In this document: positions 34,753 to 44,185 of the stretch, in pieces
Numbering within the stretch: position 1 is the stretch's first letter
Layout of the letters: every line of letters starts with the position of its first letter
Assembly: GCF_001687105.1 (NCBI RefSeq)
Contig: NZ_CP014596.1
Coordinates: 124,001 to 188,000, forward strand
Direction of reading: 5' to 3'
DNA: 64,000 nt
From: Salipiger sp. CCB-MM3
GTDB taxonomy: Bacteria; Pseudomonadota; Alphaproteobacteria; Rhodobacterales; Rhodobacteraceae
Translations under genes and position numbers: made by a program
Notes under the pieces: generated by a model
What the model was told of the DNA's origin: nothing
What the model saw: only the letters and a program-made list of their open reading frames with translations
Database searches by the model: none

Positions 34753-35430
34753 TTGACCCGCTACCTCGCCCCCCTCCTCTTTGGCCTGATCGGCGCCGCG
34801 ATCCTGATATCGCTCGGCAGCTGGCAGCTGCGCCGCCTGGAGTGGAAAGAGGCGGTTCTGGCCGATATCGACGCGCGCATCGAAGGCGAGGCGCAGCCTT
34901 TGCCCACGCTGATCTCGCCGACCGAGCAGCGCTATATGCCGGTGGCGCTCAAGGGCGAGATCCTGCCCGGCGAGATCCGCGTGCTGGTCAGCCAGAAACA
35001 GGTGGGCGCAGGCTACCGGATCATCTCGCCCTTCCGCACCGAGGGCGGGCGGCTGATCTTGCTGGACCGCGGTTTCACCGCCAGCGCGCAGAAGGACGCC
35101 ATCCGCTACACCGGCCCCGCCGAGGCGACGGGCAATCTACACTGGCCCGACGAGCGCAACAGCTCGACCCCCGAGAACGATATCACCGGCAACATCTGGT
35201 TCGCCCGCGATATCGGAGCGATGGCTGAAGAGCTGCAGACCGAGCCTCTGCTCGTCGTGGCGCGCAGCACCAGCCCCGGCGATCCCGACATCCAGCCGCT
35301 GCCGGTCAGCCGCAACGGCATCCCGAACGATCACCTGCAATATGCCATCACCTGGTTCTCGCTGGCCGTGGTGTGGCTGATCATGACCGGCTATTACATC
35401 CGCCGGCAGTCCAAGACAGGAAAGGCCTGA
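34753..35430 (+). CDS. SURF1 family cytochrome oxidase assembly protein
   Basis: 225 residues from a TTG start. SURF1 helps insert heme A into subunit I. It has the family layout: an N-terminal helix running into GSWQLRRLEWKEAVLADI, a periplasmic domain with GYRIISPFRTEGGRLILLDRGF, and a C-terminal helix preceded by NDHLQYAITWFSLAVVWL, the SURF1 signature. No strong ribosome site is visible, so the start is somewhat uncertain. Position after ctaE fits the role. Confidence 0.92.
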   Translation: MTRYLAPLLFGLIGAAILISLGSWQLRRLEWKEAVLADIDARIEGEAQPLPTLISPTEQRYMPVALKGEILPGEIRVLVSQKQVGAGYRIISPFRTEGGRLILLDRGFTASAQKDAIRYTGPAEATGNLHWPDERNSSTPENDITGNIWFARDIGAMAEELQTEPLLVVARSTSPGDPDIQPLPVSRNGIPNDHLQYAITWFSLAVVWLIMTGYYIRRQSKTGKA

Positions 35431-35463
35431 GCCCCCATGAGCCCCCAGAGCCCCCAGCCCCCT

Positions 35464-36852
35464 ATGCGCTATATCTCCACCCGCGGCAAAGCCCCGGCGC
35501 TCAACTTCGAAGAGGCCATGCTGTCCGGCCTCGCCCGTGACGGCGGCCTCTATGTGCCCGAGACCGTGCCGGTGATGACCCCCGGCGACATCCGCGCGCT
35601 GAACGGCCTGTCCTACGAGGAAGTGGCCTTCCGCGTCATGCGCCCCTTCGTTGGCGACAGCTTCAGCGACGAGACCTTTGGCGATCTGATCTCCAAGGCC
35701 TATGCCGGATTCGGCCACAACGCCCGCGCGCCGCTGGTGCAGCTGGCGCCGAACCACTTCCTGCTGGAGCTTTTCCACGGGCCGACGCTGGCGTTCAAAG
35801 ACTTCGCCATGCAGCTCATCGGCCAGCTCTTCCAAGAGGCGCTGACGCGCCGCGGCGAGCGGGTGACCATCGTCGGCGCCACCTCGGGCGACACCGGCTC
35901 GGCAGCGATCGAGGCCTTCAAGGGGCTCGACGCGGTGGATGTCTTCATCCTCTTCCCGCATGGCCGCGTCTCGGAGGTGCAGCGCCGCCAGATGACCACG
36001 CCGTCCGAGGCCAACGTGCACGCACTGGCGCTCGACGGGCATTTCGACGACTGTCAGGCCAAGCTCAAGGATATGTTCAACGATTTCGCCTTCCGCGACG
36101 AAGTGCGGCTGGCGGGCGTGAACTCGATCAACTGGGCGCGGGTGCTGGCGCAGGTCGTCTACTACTTCTCGTCGGCGGTCTCGCTCGGCGCGCCCGACCG
36201 CAAGGTCAGCTTCACCGTGCCCACCGGCAATTTCGGCGACATCTTCGCGGGCTATATCGCCAAGAAGATGGGCCTGCCGATCGACCGGCTGGTGGTGGCC
36301 ACCAACCAGAACGACATTCTGCACCGCTGCCTCTCGACCGGCGATTACCAGACCTCGGAAGTGCACCCGTCGATCAGCCCCTCGATGGACATTCAGGTCA
36401 GTTCCAACTTCGAGCGCGCGCTCTTTGATGCCTACGGGCGCGATGGTGCCGCCGTGGGCCAGCTGATGGACGAGCTGAAGGCGGGCGGCTTCCATGTGAG
36501 CCAGGGCGCGCTGCAGGCGCTGCGCGAGGATTTCGAGAGTGGCCGCGCCTCGGAAGAGGACACGCTGGCCACGATCGCCGGGGCCAACAAGACCATGGGC
36601 GAGCTTCTCTGCCCCCATTCCGCCATCGGTGTGAAGGTCGCCGAAGAGCATCGCACGCCCGCCGTGCCGATGATCACGCTTGCCACCGCGCATCCAGCGA
36701 AATTCCCCGACGCCGTGGAAAAGGCCAGCGGCATCCGCCCGCCCCTGCCCGAGCGCATGGGCGACCTCTTTGATCGCGAAGAGCGCGTGACCCGCGTGCC
36801 CAACGACCTTTCCGCCCTCGAAACCCTGATCCGGGAGCGTATCGCCAAGTGA
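35464..36852 (+). CDS. thrC: Threonine synthase
   Basis: 462 residues from MRYISTRGKAP, the usual family N-terminus; an in-frame ATG 27 bases upstream with Pro/Ser-rich codons is an alternative. ThrC converts O-phosphohomoserine to threonine with PLP; Lys112 in TLAFKDFAMQ is the Schiff-base lysine. GATSGDTGSAAIEAF and FTVPTGNFGDIFAGY (PLP phosphate loop) follow. The stop overlaps the GTG start of the M16 gene. Confidence 0.94.
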   Translation: MRYISTRGKAPALNFEEAMLSGLARDGGLYVPETVPVMTPGDIRALNGLSYEEVAFRVMRPFVGDSFSDETFGDLISKAYAGFGHNARAPLVQLAPNHFLLELFHGPTLAFKDFAMQLIGQLFQEALTRRGERVTIVGATSGDTGSAAIEAFKGLDAVDVFILFPHGRVSEVQRRQMTTPSEANVHALALDGHFDDCQAKLKDMFNDFAFRDEVRLAGVNSINWARVLAQVVYYFSSAVSLGAPDRKVSFTVPTGNFGDIFAGYIAKKMGLPIDRLVVATNQNDILHRCLSTGDYQTSEVHPSISPSMDIQVSSNFERALFDAYGRDGAAVGQLMDELKAGGFHVSQGALQALREDFESGRASEEDTLATIAGANKTMGELLCPHSAIGVKVAEEHRTPAVPMITLATAHPAKFPDAVEKASGIRPPLPERMGDLFDREERVTRVPNDLSALETLIRERIAK

Positions 36853-38111
36853 CCGTGCAACTGACCACCCTCAAGAACGGCTTTCGCATCGTCTCCGAGC
36901 AGATGCCGGGCCTGCAATCCTCCACCCTCGGGATCTGGGTGACCGCTGGCGGCCGCAACGAGCGGCTGGAACAGAACGGCATCGCCCATTTCCTCGAACA
37001 TATGGCGTTCAAGGGCACCAAGACCCGCACCGCGCTGCAGATCGCCGAGGCGATCGAGGACGTGGGCGGCTATATCAACGCCTATACCTCGCGCGAGGTG
37101 ACCGCCTATTACGCCCGCGTTCTGGAGCAGGACTGCAAGCTGGCGATGGATGTCATCGGCGACATCCTTCTGAACCCGATCTTCGAGCCCAAGGAGATCG
37201 AGACCGAGCGCCACGTGATCCTGCAGGAGATCGGTCAGGCGCTGGACACACCCGACGACGTGATCTTCGACTGGCTGCAAGAACGCGCCTATAGCGATCA
37301 GGCGCTGGGGCGCACGATCCTTGGCGAAGAGGCCAATGTGCGCAGCTTCGGGCGCGACGATCTGGCGACCTTCGTGGCCGAGCAATACGGGCCGGGGCAG
37401 ATGATCCTCTCGGCAGCTGGGTCGGTGGATCACGACGCGCTGGTGGCGCAGGCCGAGGCGCTCTTTGGCGGTATGGTCGCCCGCTCGGCGCCGGATCTGG
37501 AGCACGCGAAATTCACCGGCGGCGAGATCCGCCGCGAGAAGACCCTCGAACAGGCGCATATGGCGCTGGCATTCGAAGGTCCGGGCTATCGCGATCCGAA
37601 CTTCTACACCGCGCAGATCTATTCGATCGCGCTTGGTGGCGGCATGTCCTCGCGGCTGTTTCAGGAAATCCGCGAAAAGCGGGGCCTGTGCTACACGATC
37701 TTCTCGCAGACCGGCGCCTATGCCGAGACCGGGCTCAACACGATCTACGCCGGCACCTCGGGCGAAGAGGTCGGTGCGCTGGCGCGGCTGACCATCGACG
37801 AGATGAAGCGCGCCGCCGACGACATGAGCCCCGAAGAGGTCGCCCGCGCCCGCGCGCAGATGAAGGCCGGGCTGCTCATGGGGCTGGAAAGCTCGTCGAG
37901 CCGCGCCGAGCGCATGGCCCGCATGGTGCAGATCTGGGGCAAGGTGCCGCCGATCGAAGAGACGGTCGAGAAGATCGACAATGTGACCACCGGCGACGTC
38001 CGCGACTTCGCCGAGCAGGTGGCCACCGACGCGCCCGCGGCGCTGGCGCTCTACGGGCCGGTGGCCGGGGCGCCGGGGCTGGACGACCTTCAGGCGCAGC
38101 GGGCAGCCTGA
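36849..38111 (+). CDS. M16 family zinc peptidase (processing-peptidase-like)
   Basis: 420 residues from a GTG that overlaps the thrC stop. The inverted zinc motif HFLEH is at residues 47-51 (IAHFLEHMAFKGT) with the downstream Glu in ERHVILQEIGQ. GGGMSSRLFQEIREKRGLCYTIF is the conserved C-terminal-lobe segment. It resembles the mitochondrial processing peptidase beta subunit and is conserved next to thrC in Rhodobacterales. The native substrate is unknown. Its stop overlaps the next start (TGATG). Confidence 0.92.
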   Translation: MTVQLTTLKNGFRIVSEQMPGLQSSTLGIWVTAGGRNERLEQNGIAHFLEHMAFKGTKTRTALQIAEAIEDVGGYINAYTSREVTAYYARVLEQDCKLAMDVIGDILLNPIFEPKEIETERHVILQEIGQALDTPDDVIFDWLQERAYSDQALGRTILGEEANVRSFGRDDLATFVAEQYGPGQMILSAAGSVDHDALVAQAEALFGGMVARSAPDLEHAKFTGGEIRREKTLEQAHMALAFEGPGYRDPNFYTAQIYSIALGGGMSSRLFQEIREKRGLCYTIFSQTGAYAETGLNTIYAGTSGEEVGALARLTIDEMKRAADDMSPEEVARARAQMKAGLLMGLESSSSRAERMARMVQIWGKVPPIEETVEKIDNVTTGDVRDFAEQVATDAPAALALYGPVAGAPGLDDLQAQRAA

Positions 38112-38695
38112 TGCTGGGGCGGCGGCGGAAGTTCAGGCTCGACACCGAGCGTCTGATCCTGCGGCCGCCGATGCATGGCGATTTCAACGCCTGGGTGGCG
38201 CTGCGGCTCGAGAGCAAGGATTACCTCACCCCCTGGGAGCCCTCCTGGGCAGAGGATCATCTCTCGCGCCGCGCCTTCACCAACCGCGTCTACTGGGCCA
38301 ATCGCTCGATCATCGGCGGCACCGCGGTGCCGCTGTTCCTCGTCCGGCGCGAGGACTCGGTGCTGGTGGGCGCGATCACCCTCGACAACATCCGCCGCGG
38401 GCCGGCGCAGTCGGGCACGCTGGGCTATTGGACCGGCCTGCCCTTTGCCCGGCATGGCTACATGCGCGAGGCCATCGCGTCGCTGGTGCATCACGCCTTC
38501 ACCCAGATGGACCTCAGCCGCATCGAGGCCGCCTGCCTGCCGGAAAACGTCGCCTCGCGTGGGCTCTTGGAAAGCTCCGGCTTCAAGTATGAGGGCGTGG
38601 CCCAAAGCTACCTGCAGATCAACGGTCGCTGGCGCACCCATGTGCTTTACAGCTCGCTGCGGCTCGACCGGCGCGGCCGCACGCAGGTCGGCTGA
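38111..38695 (+). CDS. GNAT family N-acetyltransferase (RimJ-like)
   Basis: 194 residues. RLDTERLILRPPMHGDFNAWVALR is the RimJ/RimL N-terminus; GTLGYWTGLPFARHGYMREAIASLVHHAF contains the acetyl-CoA loop and RIEAACLPENVASRGLLESSGFKYEG the motif B region. These enzymes acetylate protein N-termini (S5, L12) or small molecules; the substrate is not decidable. It is coupled to the M16 peptidase gene by a TGATG overlap. Confidence 0.88.
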   Translation: MLGRRRKFRLDTERLILRPPMHGDFNAWVALRLESKDYLTPWEPSWAEDHLSRRAFTNRVYWANRSIIGGTAVPLFLVRREDSVLVGAITLDNIRRGPAQSGTLGYWTGLPFARHGYMREAIASLVHHAFTQMDLSRIEAACLPENVASRGLLESSGFKYEGVAQSYLQINGRWRTHVLYSSLRLDRRGRTQVG

Positions 38696-38790
38696 GCGCA
38701 TCCTCGCGCTGCCCAAAGCTTACCCCACGTAAATTTCAACAACGCTGCGGGGGATCCGCGCTTAGGCTGTCTCTGGAAAGGAGGCCTGCC

Positions 38791-39636
38791 ATGCCGCGCC
38801 CTGCCCTTGCCCAAGTCACTGCTTACGCCCTCGCCCTGCTGTCCCTGCTCACCGCCCTGCCCGCCTCGGCGCAGGAGAGTCGCCGCCCCTCGCATTGCAT
38901 CGCGATCGCCGACGCGGCACCGGGCCTGCAGTATCTGCACAAGGCCGCCTGGACCGATCCGGTGCCCGAATATTCGGTGCGCATCCAATACCTCGGCCAC
39001 GCCGCCTTCCTGATCCAGACCCGTGGCGGGCTGAACGCGGTGACCGATTTCACCGGCTACATCGGCAACGTGCCGATGATCCCCGATGTCGTCACCATGA
39101 ACCACGCCCATTCCAGCCATTGGACCGCCGCCCCCGATCCGGCCATCCCGCATGTGCTCGAAGGCTGGGGCGAATTTGGACAGGGAATCGACCATTACCT
39201 CGACCTTGGCGAGATGCTGGTGCGCAATGTCTCGACCGACATCCGCTCGTCCTATGGCGGCACCGAGGAGCGCGGCAATTCGATCTTCGTCTTCGAGGTC
39301 GAGGGGCTGTGCATCGGCCATCTCGGCCACCTCCACCACGAGCCCAATGACGAACAATACGCCGCGCTCGGGCGGCTCGACGTGCTGATGGTGCCGGTGG
39401 ATGGCGGATATACGATGGCCCTCGATGGCATGGTGCGGGTGGTCGAGCGCCTGCGCAGTTCGGTGATCATCCCGATGCACTGGTTCTCTGGCACCTCGCT
39501 GGAGCGCTTCGTCGCCGATGTCTCGGACACTTTCCCGGTCGAGCGCCGCGACGGGCCGGAGATTGAGGTGAGCCTGCGCGAGTTGCCCGCGCAGCCCACG
39601 GTGATCGTGCTGCAGCCGCAATGGCTGCGCGAGTGA
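38791..39636 (+). CDS. Exported MBL-fold hydrolase with an altered metal motif
   Basis: 281 residues with a clear signal peptide (AYALALLSLLTALPASAQ). The fold is metallo-beta-lactamase, UlaG-like: IQYLGHAAFLIQT is strand 1-2, ICIGHLGHLHHE-like GHLGHLHHEPND and IIPMHWFSGT carry later His ligands. The usual HxHxDH motif reads NHAHSSHW, with Ser in place of the metal-binding Asp. Activity may therefore differ or use a different metal site. AAAGGAGG precedes the start. The substrate is unknown. Confidence 0.8.
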   Translation: MPRPALAQVTAYALALLSLLTALPASAQESRRPSHCIAIADAAPGLQYLHKAAWTDPVPEYSVRIQYLGHAAFLIQTRGGLNAVTDFTGYIGNVPMIPDVVTMNHAHSSHWTAAPDPAIPHVLEGWGEFGQGIDHYLDLGEMLVRNVSTDIRSSYGGTEERGNSIFVFEVEGLCIGHLGHLHHEPNDEQYAALGRLDVLMVPVDGGYTMALDGMVRVVERLRSSVIIPMHWFSGTSLERFVADVSDTFPVERRDGPEIEVSLRELPAQPTVIVLQPQWLRE

Positions 39637-39766
39637 GGCCGCGCGCCGCTGGACGTGGCGGTGCCGAGGCATCAGTATGCATCTGCGCCGCCGTCCCGCG
39701 CTGCCAAGGAAAAGGATACCGCGCCATGCCTCTCGTCTTCACGCCTCGCAGCACGGGCTGCGCCGC

Positions 39767-40435
39767 ATGATGAAATCCGTTGTCTTCGACCTTGATGGCA
39801 CGCTGATCGACAGCGCGCCCGACCTGCACCGCGCCGCCAATGTGGTGCTGCGCGACGAAGGGCTGCCCGAAATCACCTTCGCGCAGGCGCGCAGCTTCAT
39901 CGGCCATGGCGCGCCGGTGTTGATCGCCCGCGTGGTCGAGGCGGTCGGCCTCGGCGGCGACCCCGAGGCGCATGAGCGCCTGCTTGGCAAGTTCATGACG
40001 GAATACAACCACGCACCGCAGCTGACCGTGCTCTATCCCGGGGTCATGGACGCGCTGGCGCAGCTGGAGCTTCTTGGCTGCGCCATGGGGCTTTGCACCA
40101 ATAAGCCCGAGGCTCCCACCCATATCGCGCTGTCGCATTTCGGGCTGACGGACTATATGCGCTCGGTCGCCAGCGGCGACAGCCTGCCGGTGCGCAAACC
40201 CGATCCCGCGCCGCTGATCGAGGTGATGCAGGCGCTTGGCGCCGGTCCCGGCCTTTATGTGGGCGACAGCGAGGTGGACGCCGAAACTGCCGCGCGCGCA
40301 GGTATTCCCTTCGCGATCTACACTGAGGGCTATCGCAAAGCGGCGCTCGACGAGTTGCCCCATACCTATGCGTTCGACCATTGGGATCAGTTGCCGGGCA
40401 TCGTCGCCCAGCATTTCGGCGGCCTCGAAGCCTGA
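39767..40435 (+). CDS. gph: HAD-family phosphatase, phosphoglycolate phosphatase type
   Basis: 222 residues from MMKSVVFDLDGTLIDSAPDL (either Met possible; no strong ribosome site). Motif I is DLDGTLIDS, motif II GLCTNKP, motif III Lys in VRKPDPAP, motif IV YVGDSEVDAETA. Gph removes 2-phosphoglycolate, formed by DNA repair or by RuBisCO. The longer open frame upstream is not conserved-looking. Other small-molecule HAD substrates are possible. Confidence 0.85.
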   Translation: MMKSVVFDLDGTLIDSAPDLHRAANVVLRDEGLPEITFAQARSFIGHGAPVLIARVVEAVGLGGDPEAHERLLGKFMTEYNHAPQLTVLYPGVMDALAQLELLGCAMGLCTNKPEAPTHIALSHFGLTDYMRSVASGDSLPVRKPDPAPLIEVMQALGAGPGLYVGDSEVDAETAARAGIPFAIYTEGYRKAALDELPHTYAFDHWDQLPGIVAQHFGGLEA

Positions 40436-40454
40436 GGCCGCCCCAAAAGCGCCG

Positions 40455-41048
40455 CTAGCGTTTGACCGCGACCAGATCGATCAGCGCCGAACGCCCGACG
40501 TGGCCGCTGCCTTCGTTGATGTCGAGTTCATAATCCTCGAGCACCTGAATGCGCATATCCGCGAAAAGCCGGCGCAGCAGTTCGGCGGTGTAGAGGTTCT
40601 CGCGCTGCTTCGGGCCGCCGGTGCCATAGTGCAACTGCTTGGGCGTGTAGCCATGCAGCATCAGCACGCCGCCCGGTTTCAGCGCCGCTGCCATCTTATT
40701 GAACAGCTGATCGCGCCCTTCGGGCGGCAGAAACTGGATGAAGATTCCGACCACGAGGTCATAGGCCCCCTCGGGCCAGTCCCACTCGAAGACGTCCTGC
40801 ACCGAATAATCGACCTCGACGCCCCGCGCCGTGGCCAGCTTGCGCGCCTTGGCGACCGCGGCTGGCGATCCGTCCCACGCTGTAACCTGCAGCCCCTGCT
40901 CGGCGAGATACACCGAGTTGCGCCCCTCGCCATCGGCCACGCAAAGCGCCTTTGCGCCACGTTTGAGCCAGTGATCACGGCGCGTGAGGAAGCCCGAGGG
41001 CTCGGTTCCGAACACATAATCCTCGACGGAATATCTTTCATCCCACAT
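40455..41048 (-). CDS. SAM-dependent methyltransferase (class I)
   Basis: 197 residues. MWDERYSVEDYVFGTEPSGFL is typical of the TehB/thiopurine-like group. The SAM motif reads ALCVADGEGRNSVYLAEQG (Asp-Gly-Glu-Gly-Arg), with AWDGSPAAVAKAR as motif II and YDLVVGIFIQFL later. The start was set at MWDERY with an AGGAGCG ribosome site; the upstream codons overlap the divergent promoter region. The substrate is unknown. Convergent with gph, divergent from the ynjB-type gene. Confidence 0.85.
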   Translation of the reverse strand: MWDERYSVEDYVFGTEPSGFLTRRDHWLKRGAKALCVADGEGRNSVYLAEQGLQVTAWDGSPAAVAKARKLATARGVEVDYSVQDVFEWDWPEGAYDLVVGIFIQFLPPEGRDQLFNKMAAALKPGGVLMLHGYTPKQLHYGTGGPKQRENLYTAELLRRLFADMRIQVLEDYELDINEGSGHVGRSALIDLVAVKR

Positions 41049-41227
41049 CAGCAACGCTCCTGGAAAATTCTTATGCTTCAGATAGAAAGCTGCCCGAAGG
41101 CTGCAAGCCCGCTGTAACCGTTCGCACCCTTTTGTCAGTTGACCGGAGGGCGGCGTGCTTGCGACAACATGACACCATATAGCACAAAAGCGCCGCAGGT
41201 CGCGGCACAACAAGAAAGTCCCGCGCA

Positions 41228-42469
41228 ATGTTCCGCCGTCTCATGCGCCAGAGCCTGCCGCTCTCCCTTGCCGCCACTCTCGCCAGCGCCGGTTTCGCCG
41301 CCGCGGAAACTCCGAATGCCCAAGTTGATCCCGCCGACTGGCCCGCAGTGCTGGCCGAGGCGGAGGGGCAGACCGTCTATTGGAACGCTTGGGGCGGGGC
41401 CGAAAACGTCAATGCCTTCATCGACTGGATCGGCGATCTGGCGCAGGAGCAATATGGCGTCACGCTCGAGCATGTGAAGCTTTCGGACACCGCCGAGGCG
41501 GTGAGCCGCGTGCTGGCCGAGAAAGGCGCGGGGAAAGACGCAGGCGGCGCGATCGACCTCATCTGGATCAACGGCGAGAATTTCGCGGCGATGAAGCGGC
41601 AGGGGCTGCTCTTTGGCCCGTGGTCCGAGGAACTGCCGAACTGGCAGCTGACCGACCCCGAAACCAACGCCGCGCTGACCGCCGATTTCACCGTGCCCAC
41701 GAGCGGCATGGAAAGCCCGTGGGGCATGGCGCAGCTTGTGTTCTATCATGACACCGCCCGCCTGCCCGAGCCGCCGCGCAGCATGGCGGCGCTGGCCGAA
41801 TGGGCCGCCGAGAACCCCGGCCGTTTCACCTACCCGCAGCCGCCGGATTTCCTTGGCTCCACCTTCCTCAAGCAGGCGCTGATCGAGTTGACCCCCGATC
41901 CCGAGGTGCTCTCGGCCCCGGTCACAGAAGCCGACTATGAAGCCGCCACCGCGCCGCTCTGGGACTGGCTCGATGCGCTGACGCCGAACCTGTGGCGGCA
42001 GGGCAAGGCCTATCCGCAGAACGCGCAGCGGATGATCCAGCTGATGGCCGACAACGAGATCGACATCGGTTTCGAGTTCAACCCCAACGCCGCCTCCAAC
42101 GCCATCGCCAACTTCCAACTGCCCGAGAGCGTGCGCAGCTTCGTCCTCGACGGCGGCTCGCTCGGCAACGCAAGTTTTGTCGCGATCCCCTACAATGCCA
42201 ACGCCAAGGCCGGAGCCATGGTGATCGCCAACCTGCTGCTCTCGCCGCAGGCACAGGCGCGTATGGCCAGCCCCGACGAGCTGGGCTTCGGCACGGTGCT
42301 GGCGATGGAGAAGCTCTCGGACGACGACGTGCGCCTCTTCGACGAGATCCCGGTGGGGATCGCCACGCTGACCCCCGAGGAACTTGGTCCGACCCTGCCC
42401 GAGCCGCATCCCTCGTGGATGGAGAAGCTCGAAGAAGGCTGGACCGCACGCTACGGCGTCGCGCCCTGA
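41228..42469 (+). CDS. ynjB: ABC transporter substrate-binding protein (YnjB type)
   Basis: 413 residues with a signal peptide (LPLSLAATLASAGFAAA). Periplasmic solute-binding protein of the YnjB group (E. coli 388 residues): VYWNAWGGAENVNAFIDWIG near the N-terminus, DLIWINGENFAAMKRQGLLFGPW, and MESPWGMAQLVFYHDTARLPEPP are family features. It is followed by the YnjC-type permease and YnjD-type ATPase, the E. coli order. The ligand of YnjBCD is not settled; a thiamine-related role has been suggested for the family. Confidence 0.85.
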   Translation: MFRRLMRQSLPLSLAATLASAGFAAAETPNAQVDPADWPAVLAEAEGQTVYWNAWGGAENVNAFIDWIGDLAQEQYGVTLEHVKLSDTAEAVSRVLAEKGAGKDAGGAIDLIWINGENFAAMKRQGLLFGPWSEELPNWQLTDPETNAALTADFTVPTSGMESPWGMAQLVFYHDTARLPEPPRSMAALAEWAAENPGRFTYPQPPDFLGSTFLKQALIELTPDPEVLSAPVTEADYEAATAPLWDWLDALTPNLWRQGKAYPQNAQRMIQLMADNEIDIGFEFNPNAASNAIANFQLPESVRSFVLDGGSLGNASFVAIPYNANAKAGAMVIANLLLSPQAQARMASPDELGFGTVLAMEKLSDDDVRLFDEIPVGIATLTPEELGPTLPEPHPSWMEKLEEGWTARYGVAP

Positions 42470-42493
42470 GCGGACGCCGGGAATGAGCCTCTG

Positions 42494-44185
42494 ATGCGCC
42501 TGTCCCTGACCCGCGCGGCACCCGCCCTGACGCTGCTGGCGCTGCTCGGGCCGGTGGCGGCGGGCCTCCTCGGGACAGTGGCGCCCGCCTTTGGCCTGCT
42601 GCCCGCGCTGGGGGCGGATGAGCTGAGCCTCGATCCTTTGCGCGCGCTTCTGGGCTGGCCGGGCCTGTCCCGCGCCGTGCTGCTGAGCCTTTTCACCGGG
42701 CTTGCCGCCACCGCCCTGTCGCTGGCGTTGACCTTGCTGATCTGCGCCGGATGGCAGGGGACACGGCCTTTCCGGGCGCTTGAGCGGGCACTCTCGCCGC
42801 TGCTGTCGGTGCCTCATGCCGCCGCCGCCTTCGGCCTTGCGTTCCTGATCGCCCCCTCGGGCTGGATCGCGCGGCTGATCGCGCTGCCGCTGGGCTGGCA
42901 CCGCCCGCCCGACCTGCTGATCTTGCAGGACCCATGGGGCCTGTCGCTGATCGCTGGGCTGGTGGTGAAGGAAATGCCCTTCCTGCTGTTGATGAGCCTC
43001 GCCGCCCTGCCTGCGCTGCGCCCCGGCCAAAGCCTCGCAACCGCGCAAGCGCTGGGATACGGGCGGGTGTCTGGCTGGATAAAGACCGTCCTGCCAAGGC
43101 TCTACCCACAAATCTGCCTGCCGGTCTATGCGGTGCTGGCCTATTCGCTTTCGGCGGTGGATGTGGCGATGATCCTCGGGCCGGGCACGCCGCCGCCCTT
43201 GGCCGTGCAGGTGCTGAAATGGATGAACGATCCCGATCTGGCGCTGCGCCTGCAGGCCGCCGCCGGAGCCTTGCTGCTGCTGGGGCTGACGCTGGCGGCG
43301 CTGGGGCTCTGGCGCTTTGGCGAGGCCGCGCTCGCCCGTCTGTCGGCGCGCTGGCTGGTGGCCGGGGGCCGCGGCCACGCCGAACAGTTTTGGCGCGCCT
43401 TGGGGCTGGCGCTCGGCGCGCTCTGCGCCGCGCTTGTGCTGCTGGGACTGGCGGGGCTTGCGGTGTGGTCTCTGGCCGGGCTCTGGCGCTTTCCCGAGCT
43501 TTTGCCGCAGGGCTGGAGCCTGCGCAGCTGGATGCGCTACGGCCCCGACCTTTTGTCGCTCTTCGCGCGGACCCTGCTGATCGCCGCAGCCTCGAGCGCC
43601 ATCGCGATGCTCCTCACCACCGCCTGTCTGGAGGCCGAGCAGCGTCATGGCCTGCGCCCGGGAACCCGCGCGCTCTGGCTGCTCTACCTGCCGCTTCTGG
43701 TGCCGCAGATCGCCTTTCTGCCGGGGCTGCAGGTGGCCGGGCTGCTGACCGGGCTGGACGGCACGCTTGCGGCGGTGATTGCAGCGCATGTGGTCTTTGT
43801 GCTGCCCTATGCCTTCCTGTCGCTGTCCGACCCCTTCCGCGCGCTCGATCCACGCTATGCCGCGGTGGCCCATGCGCTCGGCAAGGGCGCCAGCGCCACC
43901 TTCTGGCGCGTGCGCCTGCCGCTGTTGCTGCGCCCGCTGCTGACCGCCGCGGCGGTCAGCGCCGCGGTCAGCGTCGGGCTATATCTGCCGACCCTGCTGA
44001 TCGGCGGAGGCCGGGTTCCGACGCTGACCACCGAGGCGGTGGCGCTGGCCTCGGGCGGCGACCGGCGGGTGATCGGCGTGACCGCGCTTGCCCAGACCTC
44101 TGCCGCGTTCCTGCCCTTCGCGCTGGCGCTGCTGATCCCGGCGCTGGTCTGGCGCAACCGGCGGGGAATGCGGCATGGTGCCTGA
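42494..44185 (+). CDS. ynjC: ABC transporter permease (YnjC type)
   Basis: 563 residues, about 12 transmembrane helices in two fused binding-protein-dependent permease halves. Each half has an EAA-like loop: the first at ATAQALGYGRVSGWIKTVLPRLYPQ (about residue 185) and the second at AVAHALGKGASATFWRVRLPLLLRP (about residue 455). YnjC of E. coli is 511 residues with the same duplicated layout. Translation of the ATPase overlaps its end. Confidence 0.85.
   Translation: MRLSLTRAAPALTLLALLGPVAAGLLGTVAPAFGLLPALGADELSLDPLRALLGWPGLSRAVLLSLFTGLAATALSLALTLLICAGWQGTRPFRALERALSPLLSVPHAAAAFGLAFLIAPSGWIARLIALPLGWHRPPDLLILQDPWGLSLIAGLVVKEMPFLLLMSLAALPALRPGQSLATAQALGYGRVSGWIKTVLPRLYPQICLPVYAVLAYSLSAVDVAMILGPGTPPPLAVQVLKWMNDPDLALRLQAAAGALLLLGLTLAALGLWRFGEAALARLSARWLVAGGRGHAEQFWRALGLALGALCAALVLLGLAGLAVWSLAGLWRFPELLPQGWSLRSWMRYGPDLLSLFARTLLIAAASSAIAMLLTTACLEAEQRHGLRPGTRALWLLYLPLLVPQIAFLPGLQVAGLLTGLDGTLAAVIAAHVVFVLPYAFLSLSDPFRALDPRYAAVAHALGKGASATFWRVRLPLLLRPLLTAAAVSAAVSVGLYLPTLLIGGGRVPTLTTEAVALASGGDRRVIGVTALAQTSAAFLPFALALLIPALVWRNRRGMRHGA

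Noticed and set aside
41135..43873. 912-codon open frame on the minus strand
   Set aside because: It is antisense to ynjB-ynjC, with Gln/Arg/Gly-rich composition typical of the complement of GC-rich codons, and has no domain.
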